Assembly: GCF_016411825.1 (NCBI RefSeq)
Contig: NZ_JAEKMH010000002.1
Span: 806,001 to 870,000, forward strand
Origin: Devosia sediminis
Lineage (GTDB): Bacteria; Pseudomonadota; Alphaproteobacteria; Rhizobiales; Devosiaceae
DNA: 64,000 bases
Direction: 5' to 3'
Shown: piece by piece, positions 23,965-32,569 of the stretch
How the letters are laid out: the number at the start of each line of letters is the position of its first letter
Position numbering within the stretch: the stretch's first letter is position 1
Notes under the pieces: generated by a model
Told to the model about the DNA's origin: nothing
The model's database searches: none
What the model saw: only the letters and a program-made list of their open reading frames with translations
Program-made: the position numbers and the translations under genes

Positions 23965-24906
23965 TCAGCCGCGCAACGCCGTCGCCGCTGCCGTGGAGCC
24001 CTCCGGCACCTCTGCGAGCGATTGCGCCAGCCGCTCGGCCAGGAAGTCGATGGCGATGCGGATGCGGCGCAGGCGGGATTTCCGGCCCACCCAGGCCAGC
24101 GAAACCGGTAGCGGCTCTGGCTCGAAATCAGTGAGGACGTGCACCAGCCTGCCGGCCGCCACATCGAGCGCCGCCTGGTAGGATAATACCGTCACGATAC
24201 CCTGTCCCGAACGCGCCGCCGATAGCGCCACGTCGGGGTGGTCGACTGAAAAGCGCGCTGGGAGATCGAGGCTCAGCGGCTTGCCGTGTTCGACGAACTT
24301 CCAGGCCGTGGCCGCACCCATTCTTGCGTGTTCGATCAACCGGTGTCCCGCCAGCGCCTCGGGGTGGGCCGGCGTGCCATGCGCCTGCAGATACTCCGGG
24401 CTGGCGACATTGACGCGCCGCACCGTCCCGACCACCCGGCGCGTGAGAGTCTGGTCCGCGATCGTACCAACCCGCACCGCCAAGTCTGCCGTATCATCCT
24501 GTAGGTCGACGAGCTGGTCGGAAAGGCTAAGCTCCACCGACAGGCCCTCATAGAGGTCGAGAAACGCGCCGATATGGGGCGCCACATGGTCGCGCCCGAA
24601 AAACAGCGGCGCGGTGATCCGCACCTTGCCCCTGGGGTCGGCCACGCGCCCGGCCACTTCCGAGACCGCTTCCTGGTAGCCGATGAGGATGTTGCGGCTC
24701 TGCTCGACGAGTTGGCGCCCGGCATCGGTCGGCTGGCAGCGCCGCGACGACCGCTCCACCAGCGGCGCGCCAACGCGCGCCTCGAGGTCCGCCAGTATGC
24801 GCGTGATGGTGGGCGGCGAGCGGCGCAGGTGTCTGGCAGCGGCACTGAGGCTGCCGGTATCGCAGATGGCGAGCAGGACTTCGAGTTCCGCGAGGCGATC
24901 GGTCAA
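23965..24906 (-). CDS. LysR-family transcriptional regulator
   Basis: A LysR regulator of about 313 residues if the TTG at 24906 is used (LTDRLAELEVLLAIC). The winged helix-turn-helix covers about residues 3-62 with TGSLSAAARHLRRSPPTI, followed by the effector domain with GKVRITAPLFFG. The start is uncertain: an excellent AAGGAGGTGG lies at about 24942-24951, but it is inside a longer frame that begins with TTG at 24954, and no ATG follows it at a useful distance. The gene is divergent from the oxidoreductase operon at 25048, which it probably controls. Confidence 0.85.
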   Translation of the reverse strand: MTDRLAELEVLLAICDTGSLSAAARHLRRSPPTITRILADLEARVGAPLVERSSRRCQPTDAGRQLVEQSRNILIGYQEAVSEVAGRVADPRGKVRITAPLFFGRDHVAPHIGAFLDLYEGLSVELSLSDQLVDLQDDTADLAVRVGTIADQTLTRRVVGTVRRVNVASPEYLQAHGTPAHPEALAGHRLIEHARMGAATAWKFVEHGKPLSLDLPARFSVDHPDVALSAARSGQGIVTVLSYQAALDVAAGRLVHVLTDFEPEPLPVSLAWVGRKSRLRRIRIAIDFLAERLAQSLAEVPEGSTAAATALRG

Positions 24907-24962
24907 TTTCGTTTTCCGGAATGTTGGCTTACTGTTTTTCCACCTCCTTATCAAAAGCGCAA

Positions 24963-24975
24963 CGAACTAGGTTCG
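24963..24975. promoter_or_regulatory. Short inverted repeat in LysR/oxidoreductase intergenic region
   Basis: CGAAC-TAG-GTTCG is a perfect 13-bp inverted repeat 57 bases upstream of one divergent start and 72 bases before the other. It shares GAACTA with the quinate operators but lacks their GTACAAAG arms, so a LysR site is more likely than membership in that regulon. Confidence 0.4.
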
Positions 24976-25047
24976 CGAGGACTGAGGGCAGGCCAGTTGC
25001 CTGCCCGAATGCACGCGTTCGATTTTTCGACGCGGAAAGGATTTGCA

Positions 25048-25881
25048 ATGTCAGACCTGATTTCAATCACCGGGGCGTCCGGTAAGACCGGCCGGCGCGT
25101 CGCCGAGCGCCTCCGCGCCGCCGGACGGATGGTTCGGCCCCTGTCGCGCAACACATCGCCAACCTTCGACTGGACAGATCAGGCCGGCTGGCAGGATGCC
25201 CTCGCCGGTTCGTCGGCAGCCTATATCGCTTATGCGCCGGATATCGCCCTGCCAGGGGCGGTCGATGATGTCGCCGCCTTCATCGATGTCGCGCTACGGG
25301 CGGGTGCCAGGCGACTTGTGATGCTGTCCGGTCGTGGCGAAGCGGAAGCCGTGGCCGCAGAAGAGGTGCTCAAGGCCTCGGGTGCCGACTGGACCATCGT
25401 GCGCGCCAGTTGGTTCTGCCAGAATTTCAGCGAAGGCTTTTTCGTGGACGAGGTCCTGGGTGGCAGGGTGCATTTCCCGCGCCTCGATACGCCGGAGCCC
25501 TTTGTCGATGCCGACGACATTGCCGATGTTGTGGCCAACGCATTCCTCGACCCGCACCACATCGGGCAGCTTTACGAGGTGACCGGCCCTGAACTTCTGA
25601 CCTTTCGGCAGGCATTGGAGACGATCGGCGCCGCAACCGGTCGCTCTCTGGAGACGGTTCCCGTCTCGATCCCGGATTACCTGGCGGCCCTGCGCCAGGC
25701 ACAGGTCCCCGAAGTCTATGTCGGCCTGCTCGGTTACCTCATCGAGGAAGTGCTCGATGGCCGCAATATGAGCACGGCTGATGGGATCGAACGGGCGCTG
25801 GGACGTCCGGCACGAAGCTTCCGCGACTATGCCGAGGCGGCTGCGCGTGCCGGTGCCTGGCCGGCGAGCAAGGTGGCCTGA
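25048..25881 (+). CDS. NmrA-like NAD(P)-binding oxidoreductase/sensor
   Basis: A 277-residue Rossmann protein of the NmrA/atypical short-chain dehydrogenase class. The nucleotide motif TGASGKTGRRV is at residues 8-18, and RLVMLSGRGEAEA and IVRASWFCQNFSEGFF follow. The typical YxxxK pair is not evident, as is common in NmrA-like proteins, which may sense NADP state or act as quinone or amide reductases. The ATG at 25048 follows AAAGGA. Its TGA overlaps the ATG of the next gene, and it heads a six-gene run ending at 28848. Confidence 0.8.
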   Translation: MSDLISITGASGKTGRRVAERLRAAGRMVRPLSRNTSPTFDWTDQAGWQDALAGSSAAYIAYAPDIALPGAVDDVAAFIDVALRAGARRLVMLSGRGEAEAVAAEEVLKASGADWTIVRASWFCQNFSEGFFVDEVLGGRVHFPRLDTPEPFVDADDIADVVANAFLDPHHIGQLYEVTGPELLTFRQALETIGAATGRSLETVPVSIPDYLAALRQAQVPEVYVGLLGYLIEEVLDGRNMSTADGIERALGRPARSFRDYAEAAARAGAWPASKVA

Positions 25882-26360
25882 TGGCTTTGTTCCAACTGGT
25901 ACTCCTCGGCTTGGGCGCCCTCGGTTGCGCCGTCATCAGCGGCGTCTATTTCGCCTTCTCGACATTCATCATGACGGCGTTGGCCCAGCGGGGTCTGGCC
26001 GGCGCCGAAGCCATGCGCAGCATTGATGAAGTCATCCTGCGCTCGGCATTCATGCCGCTGTTCTTCGGCACCACCCTGGCGAGCCTCGCCATCGGGGTCG
26101 CCAGCCTGTTCCAGCTCGGAACGCCGGCTGGCTGGGCGATGTTGGCAGGGGCCGTGGTCTACCTGCTCGGCATGTTCGGCTGTACTGTCCTGTTCAACGT
26201 GCCGCTCAACAACCGCCTGGCGGACACGCCGCTCGCGACCATCTGGCCAGTCTACCTGCGGGAATGGACGGGCTGGAACCACGTGCGAACCGTGGCGAGC
26301 GTGCTCGCTGCATCTCTCTTCTTATACGCCCTGACGGCCTGCAAGCCGTGCTGCTCCTGA
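25881..26360 (+). CDS. DUF1772 / anthrone-oxygenase-like membrane protein
   Basis: A 159-residue protein with four hydrophobic segments (about 5-28, 52-78, 84-105 and 135-152). It has the DUF1772 pattern VPLNNRLAD followed by REWTGWNHVRTVAS. Some fungal relatives oxidise anthrones; bacterial members are mostly uncharacterised. The start overlaps the stop of the NmrA-like gene (TGATG), and a fusion or partnership of these two families is common in my experience of such clusters. The C-terminus ends CKPCCS. Confidence 0.8.
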   Translation: MALFQLVLLGLGALGCAVISGVYFAFSTFIMTALAQRGLAGAEAMRSIDEVILRSAFMPLFFGTTLASLAIGVASLFQLGTPAGWAMLAGAVVYLLGMFGCTVLFNVPLNNRLADTPLATIWPVYLREWTGWNHVRTVASVLAASLFLYALTACKPCCS

Positions 26361-26381
26361 GCCTGGGCAAAGGAACACCCG

Positions 26382-26978
26382 ATGACGAAAATCGTATGCA
26401 ACATGGCCATATCGCTGGACGGCTTCGTGGCCGGTCCAAACCAGAGCGAAGCCTTTCCCTTTGGCGAGCGGGTCGATGAGCGCCTGCATCGCTGGATGTT
26501 CGAGGATGCCGAGAACAATGCCGACGAACTCGCCGCGCTGAATTCGCACAGTGCCTACGTCATGGGCCGCAACATGTTCGGGCCCATTCGCGGGCCGTGG
26601 CATGGCGACTGGCAAGGCTGGTGGGGCGATGAGCCGCCCTATGCCGCGCCGGTATTCGTCTTGACCCACCACGCGCGCGAACCGCTGGTCAAGGGCAAGA
26701 CCACCTTCACCTTCCTGACCGAGGGCTTCGAGGCCGCTTTGCGGCTTGCGACCAAGGCTGCGGGAAGTGGCAGCGTCGGCATAGCGGGTGGCGCCGACGT
26801 GGCGCGCCAGGCCCTTACCTCGGGCGTCGTTGATCAGCTTGTCGTCCATGTCGCGCCGGTCGTGCTCGGCGCCGGCGAAAATCTCTTCACCGATCTCGAC
26901 CACCTGTGGCTCGAGCAGGTGTCCGCCCGGGCTACGCGCCACGCCACCCACATCACCTACAACATCCTCAACGATTGA
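26382..26978 (+). CDS. Dihydrofolate reductase/RibD C-terminal family protein
   Basis: A 198-residue protein with the RibD-C/DHFR-like fold: KIVCNMAISLDGFVAGP at the N-terminus, AYVMGRNMFG, and VGIAGGADVARQAL in the cofactor region near residue 130. Such proteins are probably NADPH-dependent reductases, but substrates are rarely known. It is 21 bases after the DUF1772 gene in the same run. A second member of this superfamily occurs at 28264-28848. Confidence 0.82.
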   Translation: MTKIVCNMAISLDGFVAGPNQSEAFPFGERVDERLHRWMFEDAENNADELAALNSHSAYVMGRNMFGPIRGPWHGDWQGWWGDEPPYAAPVFVLTHHAREPLVKGKTTFTFLTEGFEAALRLATKAAGSGSVGIAGGADVARQALTSGVVDQLVVHVAPVVLGAGENLFTDLDHLWLEQVSARATRHATHITYNILND

Positions 26979-26985
26979 GCGGACC

Positions 26986-27456
26986 ATGCGCGATCCACAC
27001 GACTGGGACTGGCTCGTCGGGCGATGGGCGGTCCGCCACCGAAAGCTCCGGCAGCGCCTCATCGGCAGCACCGACTGGTATGAGTTCGACGGCACCTGCA
27101 CCAACTGGCCGATCTTGGGAGGTGCCGGCAATGTCGATGACAATGTCTTTGACGCTCCCGAGGGGCGCTATCGCGGTGTCGGCTTGCGTACACAGGATCC
27201 CGAGACCGGGCTCTGGGCGATCTGGTGGCTCGATTCCCGTGTGCCCGATCGCCTCGACACCCCGGTGCGCGGCTCCTTCCACAACGGCGTCGGCACCTTC
27301 ACCAGCGAAGACGCGTGGGACGGCACGCCTATTCTCGTCCGCTTCCAATGGTCCGAGATCACCGGCACCACGGCGCGCTGGGAACAGGCCTTCTCAACCG
27401 ACCGGGCCGCCACCTGGGAGGTCAACTGGCTGATGGATTTCAAACGCATTGAATAA
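26986..27456 (+). CDS. DUF1579-like hypothetical protein
   Basis: A 156-residue soluble protein starting seven bases after the preceding stop. The opening HDWDWLVGRWAVRHRKL, several beta-strand-like Trp-rich repeats (WAIWWLDSR, WEVNWLMDF) and the absence of a signal peptide suggest a lipocalin-like barrel similar to DUF1579-type proteins that may bind small hydrophobic ligands. The assignment is by pattern only. It is a middle gene of the LysR-controlled run. Confidence 0.6.
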   Translation: MRDPHDWDWLVGRWAVRHRKLRQRLIGSTDWYEFDGTCTNWPILGGAGNVDDNVFDAPEGRYRGVGLRTQDPETGLWAIWWLDSRVPDRLDTPVRGSFHNGVGTFTSEDAWDGTPILVRFQWSEITGTTARWEQAFSTDRAATWEVNWLMDFKRIE

Positions 27457-27501
27457 CGCGCCGGCCAGCCCTTTGCCGCGCCAGAAACAGAAAGTTGAAC
27501 G

Positions 27502-28236
27502 ATGAAAATTGAACGTCTTGCCATTGCCGCGCTCTCTGCGGCCATGTTGTCTCCCGCCGTCGCCGCCGAAGAACTTTCCCAGCGCGTGCTCGTTTTTGGC
27601 GACTCCAACACCTGGGGCGCCATTCCCTCCGCAACCACGCCCGGCCATCGCTATCCGGCCGAAAGCACCTGGCCTTATATTCTCGACACGCTGCTCCCGG
27701 CGGATGTGGACGTGATCGCCGAAGGGCTCGGCGGCCGCACCACGGATTTCGACTCCGATCCCGGCGGGGTCTATCGCTATAGCGGCGCCGAAATGCTCCC
27801 CTCGGTGCTGGCCTCGCACCGGCCGATCGATGTCCTGGTCATCATGCTGGGCACCAATGATCTCTTTGCGGCCCATGATCGCTCGATCGAGGACATCGCC
27901 CTTGGGGTGGAACACCTCGTCACGCTCGCGCAGGAGACCCGGCCCCCGGGCACCAATGAGCCGGCGCCGCGCATTCTCGTTGTCGCTCCACCGGCCATCG
28001 ATGAGACCATCGAAGGGACGCCCTTTGCCAGCTATTTCGAAGGCGGCGTCGAGAAATCGCAGGGTTTTCCCGAGGCCTATGCCGAAGTGGCTGAGCGCCT
28101 CGGCGTCGGCTTCTTTGATGCCGGCTCCGTGGTCGCCACCGATACGGAAGATGGCATACATTTCGACCTCGATGATCATGCCGCCCTTGCGGCCGCCATC
28201 GCTGCGCCCGTGAAAGATCTTCTCGACGCCGAATGA
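27502..28236 (+). CDS. Secreted SGNH/GDSL-family esterase
   Basis: A 244-residue hydrolase with a signal peptide (LAIAALSAAMLSPAVAAEE) and SGNH blocks: block I VFGDSNTWG with the nucleophile Ser near residue 33, block II Gly in EGLGGRTTDFD, block III MLGTNDLF, and block V with Asp and His in LDDHAALAA. Related enzymes are arylesterases or acyl hydrolases acting in the periplasm. It follows the DUF1579-like gene by 45 bases. The substrate is unknown. Confidence 0.85.
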   Translation: MKIERLAIAALSAAMLSPAVAAEELSQRVLVFGDSNTWGAIPSATTPGHRYPAESTWPYILDTLLPADVDVIAEGLGGRTTDFDSDPGGVYRYSGAEMLPSVLASHRPIDVLVIMLGTNDLFAAHDRSIEDIALGVEHLVTLAQETRPPGTNEPAPRILVVAPPAIDETIEGTPFASYFEGGVEKSQGFPEAYAEVAERLGVGFFDAGSVVATDTEDGIHFDLDDHAALAAAIAAPVKDLLDAE

Positions 28237-28263
28237 CCGGTGCTCAACACCTGGGAGGGGCAT

Positions 28264-28848
28264 ATGCCCGCAAGCTATACCTTTGATGTTTACTCGACCC
28301 TCGACGGCTTCGGTTCTTACGGCGAGGCAGGTGATTGGGGAGGCTACTGGGGCAAGGAGGGGCCGGAATTCCTCAAGCGCCGCCTCGATATCTATCAGCA
28401 GGACCAGATCATGGTCCTCGGCGCCAACACGTTCCGCGATTTCGTCTCCATGCTGGGCCCGCGGACCGGGGCGCTGCGCGAACTCGATCCGGTGAACACC
28501 GCCATGCGCAACATGCGCACCACAGTCATCTCGCGCGGTTTCGATGGTGAGCTCGATTGGCCCGACGCGACGCTCGTGGCCGACGACGCGGTCACCGCCG
28601 TCGCCGAGCTCAAGGCAAAGTCCGACGTTCCCTTGCGCTCGCATGGCAGCCTGTCGATGAACCGGTCGCTGCTCAAGGCCGGTCTCGTCGACCAGATCCA
28701 GCTCACCATCTTCCCGGCCCTCAGCGGCAGGACGGGGACTTTCCCCATCTTTGCCGGCGCCGAGGATTTCGACCTGCAGCTCATCAGCAGCCGCACCTAT
28801 GACGGTCACATCCAGGAGCTGATCTACCGGCCCACCCTGCATGGGTAA
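28264..28848 (+). CDS. Dihydrofolate reductase/RibD C-terminal family protein, second copy
   Basis: A 194-residue RibD-C-like protein beginning MPASYTFDVYSTLDGFGSYG, with QIMVLGANTFRDFVSM and RSHGSLSMNRSLLKAGLVDQ. The start at 28264 is set by GGGAGGGG just upstream. It is only distantly similar to the copy at 26382-26978, so the two probably have different substrates. It is the last gene of the run and is followed by a clear terminator. Confidence 0.82.
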   Translation: MPASYTFDVYSTLDGFGSYGEAGDWGGYWGKEGPEFLKRRLDIYQQDQIMVLGANTFRDFVSMLGPRTGALRELDPVNTAMRNMRTTVISRGFDGELDWPDATLVADDAVTAVAELKAKSDVPLRSHGSLSMNRSLLKAGLVDQIQLTIFPALSGRTGTFPIFAGAEDFDLQLISSRTYDGHIQELIYRPTLHG

Positions 28849-28863
28849 GGGCTGGGGGGCGAG

Positions 28864-28889
28864 GGGAGGGCGATAGCTCTCCCTTTTTT
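28864..28889 (+). terminator. Rho-independent terminator after the LysR-divergent operon
   Basis: GGGAGGGC at 28864-28871 pairs with GCTCTCCC at 28876-28883 (one G-T pair, GATA loop), followed by six T. It lies 16 bases after the last stop. Bases 28890-29080 hold no recognisable gene or motif. Confidence 0.85.
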
Positions 28890-29080
28890 GTCGCTCGGAG
28901 TTGGGTGGATTGCCGCACAAGCTGCCGGCACTTGTTCGAGGCTGGGGGCATCGATCCCGTGTCACGGCTGGAAAGTCTGATCCTCACAACGCGTCGCGAC
29001 TCTGCGTCGCATAAGTAGTGATCCGGATATCGCCGTGGGAAAAGCGGTGCACGCTGCCCCGGCGAGGGGAGAGCGCACAA

Positions 29081-29362
29081 ATGATCGGAGATTTCAGGTA
29101 CGAGACCCGGCCCAGCCAGGATTGCATCGCCATTCGCATGCTCTGGGAGGAGGGCGAGCGCTACGGCGTCCTCGAAATGCCGCATGAAATTCACGACGAC
29201 ATGGTGGCGGACGACTGGCCGGCATCGGATGGGCCCATGAGCATTAACAGCGCCCTGGCCTATGGCCTCTTCCTCTCCCTCCAATCCGGCCGCGCCCTCC
29301 GCCTCACCGGCGACGTCACCGTCTGGAAAGACCAATGGGGCCACATCCTGAAACGAAACTAG
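29081..29362 (+). CDS. Hypothetical protein, 93 aa
   Basis: A 93-residue soluble protein, MIGDFRYETRPSQD at the N-terminus, with no signal peptide or membrane segment. It is rich in acidic residues in the middle (EIHDDMVADDWPASDG) and ends VWKDQWGHILKRN. I recognise no family. The start at 29081 has a purine-rich upstream stretch (GGGGAGAG, 6-13 bases away). It is a single gene between a terminator and a convergent tRNA. Confidence 0.6.
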   Translation: MIGDFRYETRPSQDCIAIRMLWEEGERYGVLEMPHEIHDDMVADDWPASDGPMSINSALAYGLFLSLQSGRALRLTGDVTVWKDQWGHILKRN

Positions 29363-29470
29363 CGCCCGGAACTGCCAGCCCGGTGAGGCGACCTACCCGT
29401 GATTCCTTACAGCCACCAGGCCGCGCGCCAATCGGCCGGTGATCCACTGAGCAAAGGGTTTATTAAGATT

Positions 29471-29544
29471 TGGCTGGGGAACCTGGATTCGAACCAAGAT
29501 CGACGGAGTCAGAGTCCGCTGTTCTACCATTGAACTATTCCCCA
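29471..29544 (-). tRNA. tRNA-Gln (anticodon CTG)
   Basis: Read on the minus strand, TGGGGAA pairs with TTCCCCA as the acceptor stem, with the U1-A72 pair typical of tRNA-Gln. The sequence includes AGTTCAATGG in the D arm, anticodon loop CTCTGAC (anticodon CTG, reading CAG) and GGTTCGAATCC in the T arm. Discriminator G and an encoded CCA (29471-29473) complete it. Confidence 0.95.
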
Positions 29545-29904
29545 GCAGGTGCCTGCTGGCAGGCGGCGCGGGAGCCGGTGAGGGCTCGCAAATGCGGCGC
29601 GGGGTCTCATTAGACAAAGCTCGATGAGATTGCAAGCGTCTGCAGCCGGGCAGGGCGCGGAATTGTGGAAACTGCACTTGCCCGTTACGCCGAGCGTCGA
29701 CGACGGGGCATCCCCCTTGGCGCCGCAGACGTAAGGAGATGCCCCTGCATGGCGCGCATGGCGGCAAGTCCTTGTGGGACCATCCTGTCCATTGCGCTCG
29801 GCGCCCCCTTGCTCTACCCTCGCTTTCGACAACGCAACATAGACGTGCGTTCGGGCGCGGCCGGGTTTCCCGGTCTTCTGCGACCGCGCACGAAGGAGCC
29901 TTCA
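29545..29904. other. 360-bp region upstream of ppx/gppA, no clear gene
   Basis: The stretch between the tRNA 5' end and the phosphatase GTG start. The phosphatase frame stays open back to 29665, but the codons there look unselected and no good ribosome site precedes an earlier start. It should hold promoters for the tRNA and the phosphatase; I see no convincing motif for either. Confidence 0.5.
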
Positions 29905-31089
29905 GTGACCGATTCTGTTCGGTCCGCCGCTGCCTCGGCCCTTGTGGACGAGGCAGGGGCCGGCGCGCCTTCCGGCCATGCCCGGAGGGAGCGGGGCGGT
30001 TCGCCGCCTTCCGCCCACGCGCCGGATCAGCGGACGCCTGCCGCCCCCAATCCGCGCCGCGGTCGTGGACCGCTCTATGCTGCGCTCGACCTCGGGACCA
30101 ATAATTGCCGCCTACTCATCGCCCGCCCGCATGATCGCGGTTTTCGCGTGCTCGACGGATTTACCCGCATCGTCCGGCTGGGCGAGGGCGTCTCCGTCAC
30201 TGGGCGCCTCAGCGACGCGGCCATGGAACGCACGATGGAAGCGCTGCGCCAATGCCGCAACAAGCTGCGCGACCACCAGCCCACGCGCATGCGCCTGATT
30301 GCCACCGAGGCTTGCCGCGCCGCCGAGAATGGCCCGGCATTCCTCGCCCGGGTCAAGAACGAGGTCGGGCTCGATCTCGAGATCGTCGATCGCCGCACCG
30401 AAGCGGAACTGGCGGTAACCGGCTGCGCCGACCTTATCGATGGCGAAGCCCAGGGCGCCCTGATGTTCGACATTGGAGGCGGCTCGTCCGAATTGGCGTG
30501 GCTCGATTTTCGCGGTGGCCGGCCGCGCGCCCAGGGCCGCATGTCGGCGTCCATCCGCTCCTGGCAGTCCATGCCGGTGGGCGTCGTCTCCATTGCCGAA
30601 AAATTCGGCGGCGTCGATGTTACGGCCGATGTCTTCGAAGCCATGGTCGCCCATGTCTCGACCCATCTCAGGCAATTCCGCGGCCGCGAAAAGCTGCGCC
30701 AGATGATCGGCACTCACAAGGTCCACCTGATCGGCACGTCGGGCACGGTGACCACTCTGGCGGGGCTGCATCTGGGGCTGGAGCGTTATGAGCGGCAGAA
30801 GGTCGACGGCCTCTGGATGCGCCGCGACGAGGTCAACGAGACCATGCGCGCGCTGCTGGGCATGCCGTTCGAGCGCCGGGTGGCCCATCCTTGCATCGGC
30901 AAGGATCGCGCCGATCTCGTTCTGCCCGGCTGCGCCATTTTCGAAGCCATCCGCCGCGAATGGCCCACCGAACGCGTCCGCGTCGCCGATCGGGGCCTGC
31001 GCGAAGGCATCCTGATTTCGCTGATGGACGCCGACCGCGCGCAGAAGCGCCCCAACCGCTATCCGAGGAGGCAGGGCAATGGCCAATAA
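29905..31089 (+). CDS. Ppx/GppA exopolyphosphatase-family phosphatase
   Basis: A 394-residue protein with a GTG start after GAAGGAGCC. About 60 low-complexity residues come first, then the actin-like fold typical of Ppx/GppA: YAALDLGTNNCRLLI, FDIGGGSSELAW near residue 190 and GTSGTVTTLAG near residue 280. It would hydrolyse polyphosphate and/or the pentaphosphate alarmone. It is short and single-fold like the alphaproteobacterial type and lacks the long C-terminal domain of enteric Ppx. Its end overlaps the rlmE start by 11 bases. Confidence 0.87.
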   Translation: MTDSVRSAAASALVDEAGAGAPSGHARRERGGSPPSAHAPDQRTPAAPNPRRGRGPLYAALDLGTNNCRLLIARPHDRGFRVLDGFTRIVRLGEGVSVTGRLSDAAMERTMEALRQCRNKLRDHQPTRMRLIATEACRAAENGPAFLARVKNEVGLDLEIVDRRTEAELAVTGCADLIDGEAQGALMFDIGGGSSELAWLDFRGGRPRAQGRMSASIRSWQSMPVGVVSIAEKFGGVDVTADVFEAMVAHVSTHLRQFRGREKLRQMIGTHKVHLIGTSGTVTTLAGLHLGLERYERQKVDGLWMRRDEVNETMRALLGMPFERRVAHPCIGKDRADLVLPGCAIFEAIRREWPTERVRVADRGLREGILISLMDADRAQKRPNRYPRRQGNGQ

Positions 31090-31819
31090 CAAGGCGCTGG
31101 GCACGGGCGGCCGCAAGTCCGACAAGGATTTCAAGATCCGCGTGAAGACCGCCAAGGGCCGCAAGGTCGCCTCGACCAAATGGCTGGAGCGCCAGCTCAA
31201 CGACCCCTATGTGGCGCGCGCGCGCGCCGAAGGCTATCGCTCACGTGCGGCCTTCAAGATCAAGGAAATGAACGAGAAGCAGAAGTTCTTCAAGCGCGGC
31301 AGCCGGGTCGTCGACCTCGGCGCGGCGCCCGGAGGGTGGTCGCAGGTCGCCGCTGCCGCCGTCGGCTCCACCGATGCCAATCCGCTGGTGGTTGGCATCG
31401 ACTATCTCGACATGGACCCCATTCCCGGCGTCATCCTGTTCAAGAAGGATTTCACCGAGGATGACGCGCCGGCTCTGCTGATCGAGGCGCTGGGCGGTCA
31501 CAAGGTCGACCTGGTGATGAGCGACATGGCCTGGCCCACAACCGGTCACCGCGCCACCGACCACCTGCGCATCGTCCATCTGATCGAGATCGCCGCCGAT
31601 TTCGCGATTCAGGTCCTGGCGCCGGGTGGCGCCTTCGTCGCCAAGGTTTTTCAGGGCGGCACCGAGCATGAGCTGCTGCACATGCTCAAGCGCCATTTTG
31701 CCACCACCTTCCACGTCAAGCCGCCGTCGAGCCGCAAGGATTCGGCGGAGGCTTACCTCGTGGCCAAGGGGTTCAAGGCGCGGCCGGACGATGACGAGGC
31801 TGGTGACAGCGAAGCCTGA
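31079..31819 (+). CDS. rlmE: 23S rRNA 2'-O-ribose methyltransferase RlmE (FtsJ/RrmJ)
   Basis: A 246-residue S-adenosylmethionine-dependent enzyme that methylates U2552 of 23S rRNA in a late step of large-subunit assembly. The basic N-terminal tail is followed by RSRAAFKIKEM (catalytic Lys), the SAM motif VVDLGAAPGGWSQVAA, the catalytic Asp in VMSDMAWPTTG, Lys in FVAKVFQGG and Glu in DSAEAYLVAKGF, completing the K-D-K-E set. The ppx/gppA-rlmE pairing is common in alphaproteobacteria. Confidence 0.93.
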   Translation: MANNKALGTGGRKSDKDFKIRVKTAKGRKVASTKWLERQLNDPYVARARAEGYRSRAAFKIKEMNEKQKFFKRGSRVVDLGAAPGGWSQVAAAAVGSTDANPLVVGIDYLDMDPIPGVILFKKDFTEDDAPALLIEALGGHKVDLVMSDMAWPTTGHRATDHLRIVHLIEIAADFAIQVLAPGGAFVAKVFQGGTEHELLHMLKRHFATTFHVKPPSSRKDSAEAYLVAKGFKARPDDDEAGDSEA

Positions 31820-31861
31820 GCCTTGCTGCCCCAAAGTCGCGCGCCCGAACAGGAACACAGC

Positions 31862-32551
31862 ATGCTCCAGCAATTCGGTTCCGGCATCTGGGTCCACGAC
31901 GGTGGCAGCGTCACGGGCGCCATGGGGTTTCACTATCCCACGCGCATGGCGATCGTCCGGCTCGCCGATGGCGGTATGCTGGTCTGGTCGCCCACTGCCC
32001 TGAGCGACGCCTTGCGCGCCGCTGTGGAAGCGCTGGGGCCTGTGCAGATCATCGTGGCCCCGAACACCTTGCATCATACCTTCCTCGGCCAATGGCAGGC
32101 GGCCTTTCCGCGCGCGCTCATCTTTGGCCTCCCCGCATTGCAGGCCACCCGTCCGGACCTTCGCTTTGACGCCGAACTCGGCGCGGTGCCACACCAGGAT
32201 TGGGCTGTCGATCTAGACCAAGTGCTGCTGCCCGCAACGTCGGTGATGACCGAATTGGTCTTCTTTCACCGCCCGAGCGGCACCGTTCTGTTCACCGACC
32301 TGCTTCAGAACTTGCCGCGCGACTGGTATTCCGGCTGGCGTAATGTGATCGCCCGGCTCGATCTGATGACCGAGCCGGAACCGGCAGTCCCGCGAAAGTT
32401 CCGCATGGCCTTCGGCGGGAAGCCAGGCATGCGCGCCTCGATCGAACAGATCATCGCCTGGCCAGCCGAGCGGGTGCTGATGGCGCATGGCACGCCGGTG
32501 ACGGCGGATGCTCCCGCTTTCCTCCAACGTGCCTTTGCCTGGCTGCGTTAG
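31862..32551 (+). CDS. DUF4336-like protein
   Basis: A 229-residue protein beginning MLQQFGSGIWVHDGGSV. The pattern resembles DUF4336, a distant relative of metallo-beta-lactamase-fold proteins: IIVAPNTLHHTFLGQWQ, FFHRPSGTVLFTDLLQN and RVLMAHGTPV, although the full metal-binding HxHxDH is absent. A TTG 39 bases earlier is an alternative start, but AGGA upstream of the ATG favours 31862. No function is assigned. It is convergent with the GST at 32570. Confidence 0.65.
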   Translation: MLQQFGSGIWVHDGGSVTGAMGFHYPTRMAIVRLADGGMLVWSPTALSDALRAAVEALGPVQIIVAPNTLHHTFLGQWQAAFPRALIFGLPALQATRPDLRFDAELGAVPHQDWAVDLDQVLLPATSVMTELVFFHRPSGTVLFTDLLQNLPRDWYSGWRNVIARLDLMTEPEPAVPRKFRMAFGGKPGMRASIEQIIAWPAERVLMAHGTPVTADAPAFLQRAFAWLR

Positions 32552-32569
32552 CCTGCGGAGGCAAACCGC

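Noticed and set aside
29363..29470. Integration site at the 3' end of tRNA-Gln
   Set aside because: No integrase gene and no displaced copy of the tRNA 3' end were found nearby.
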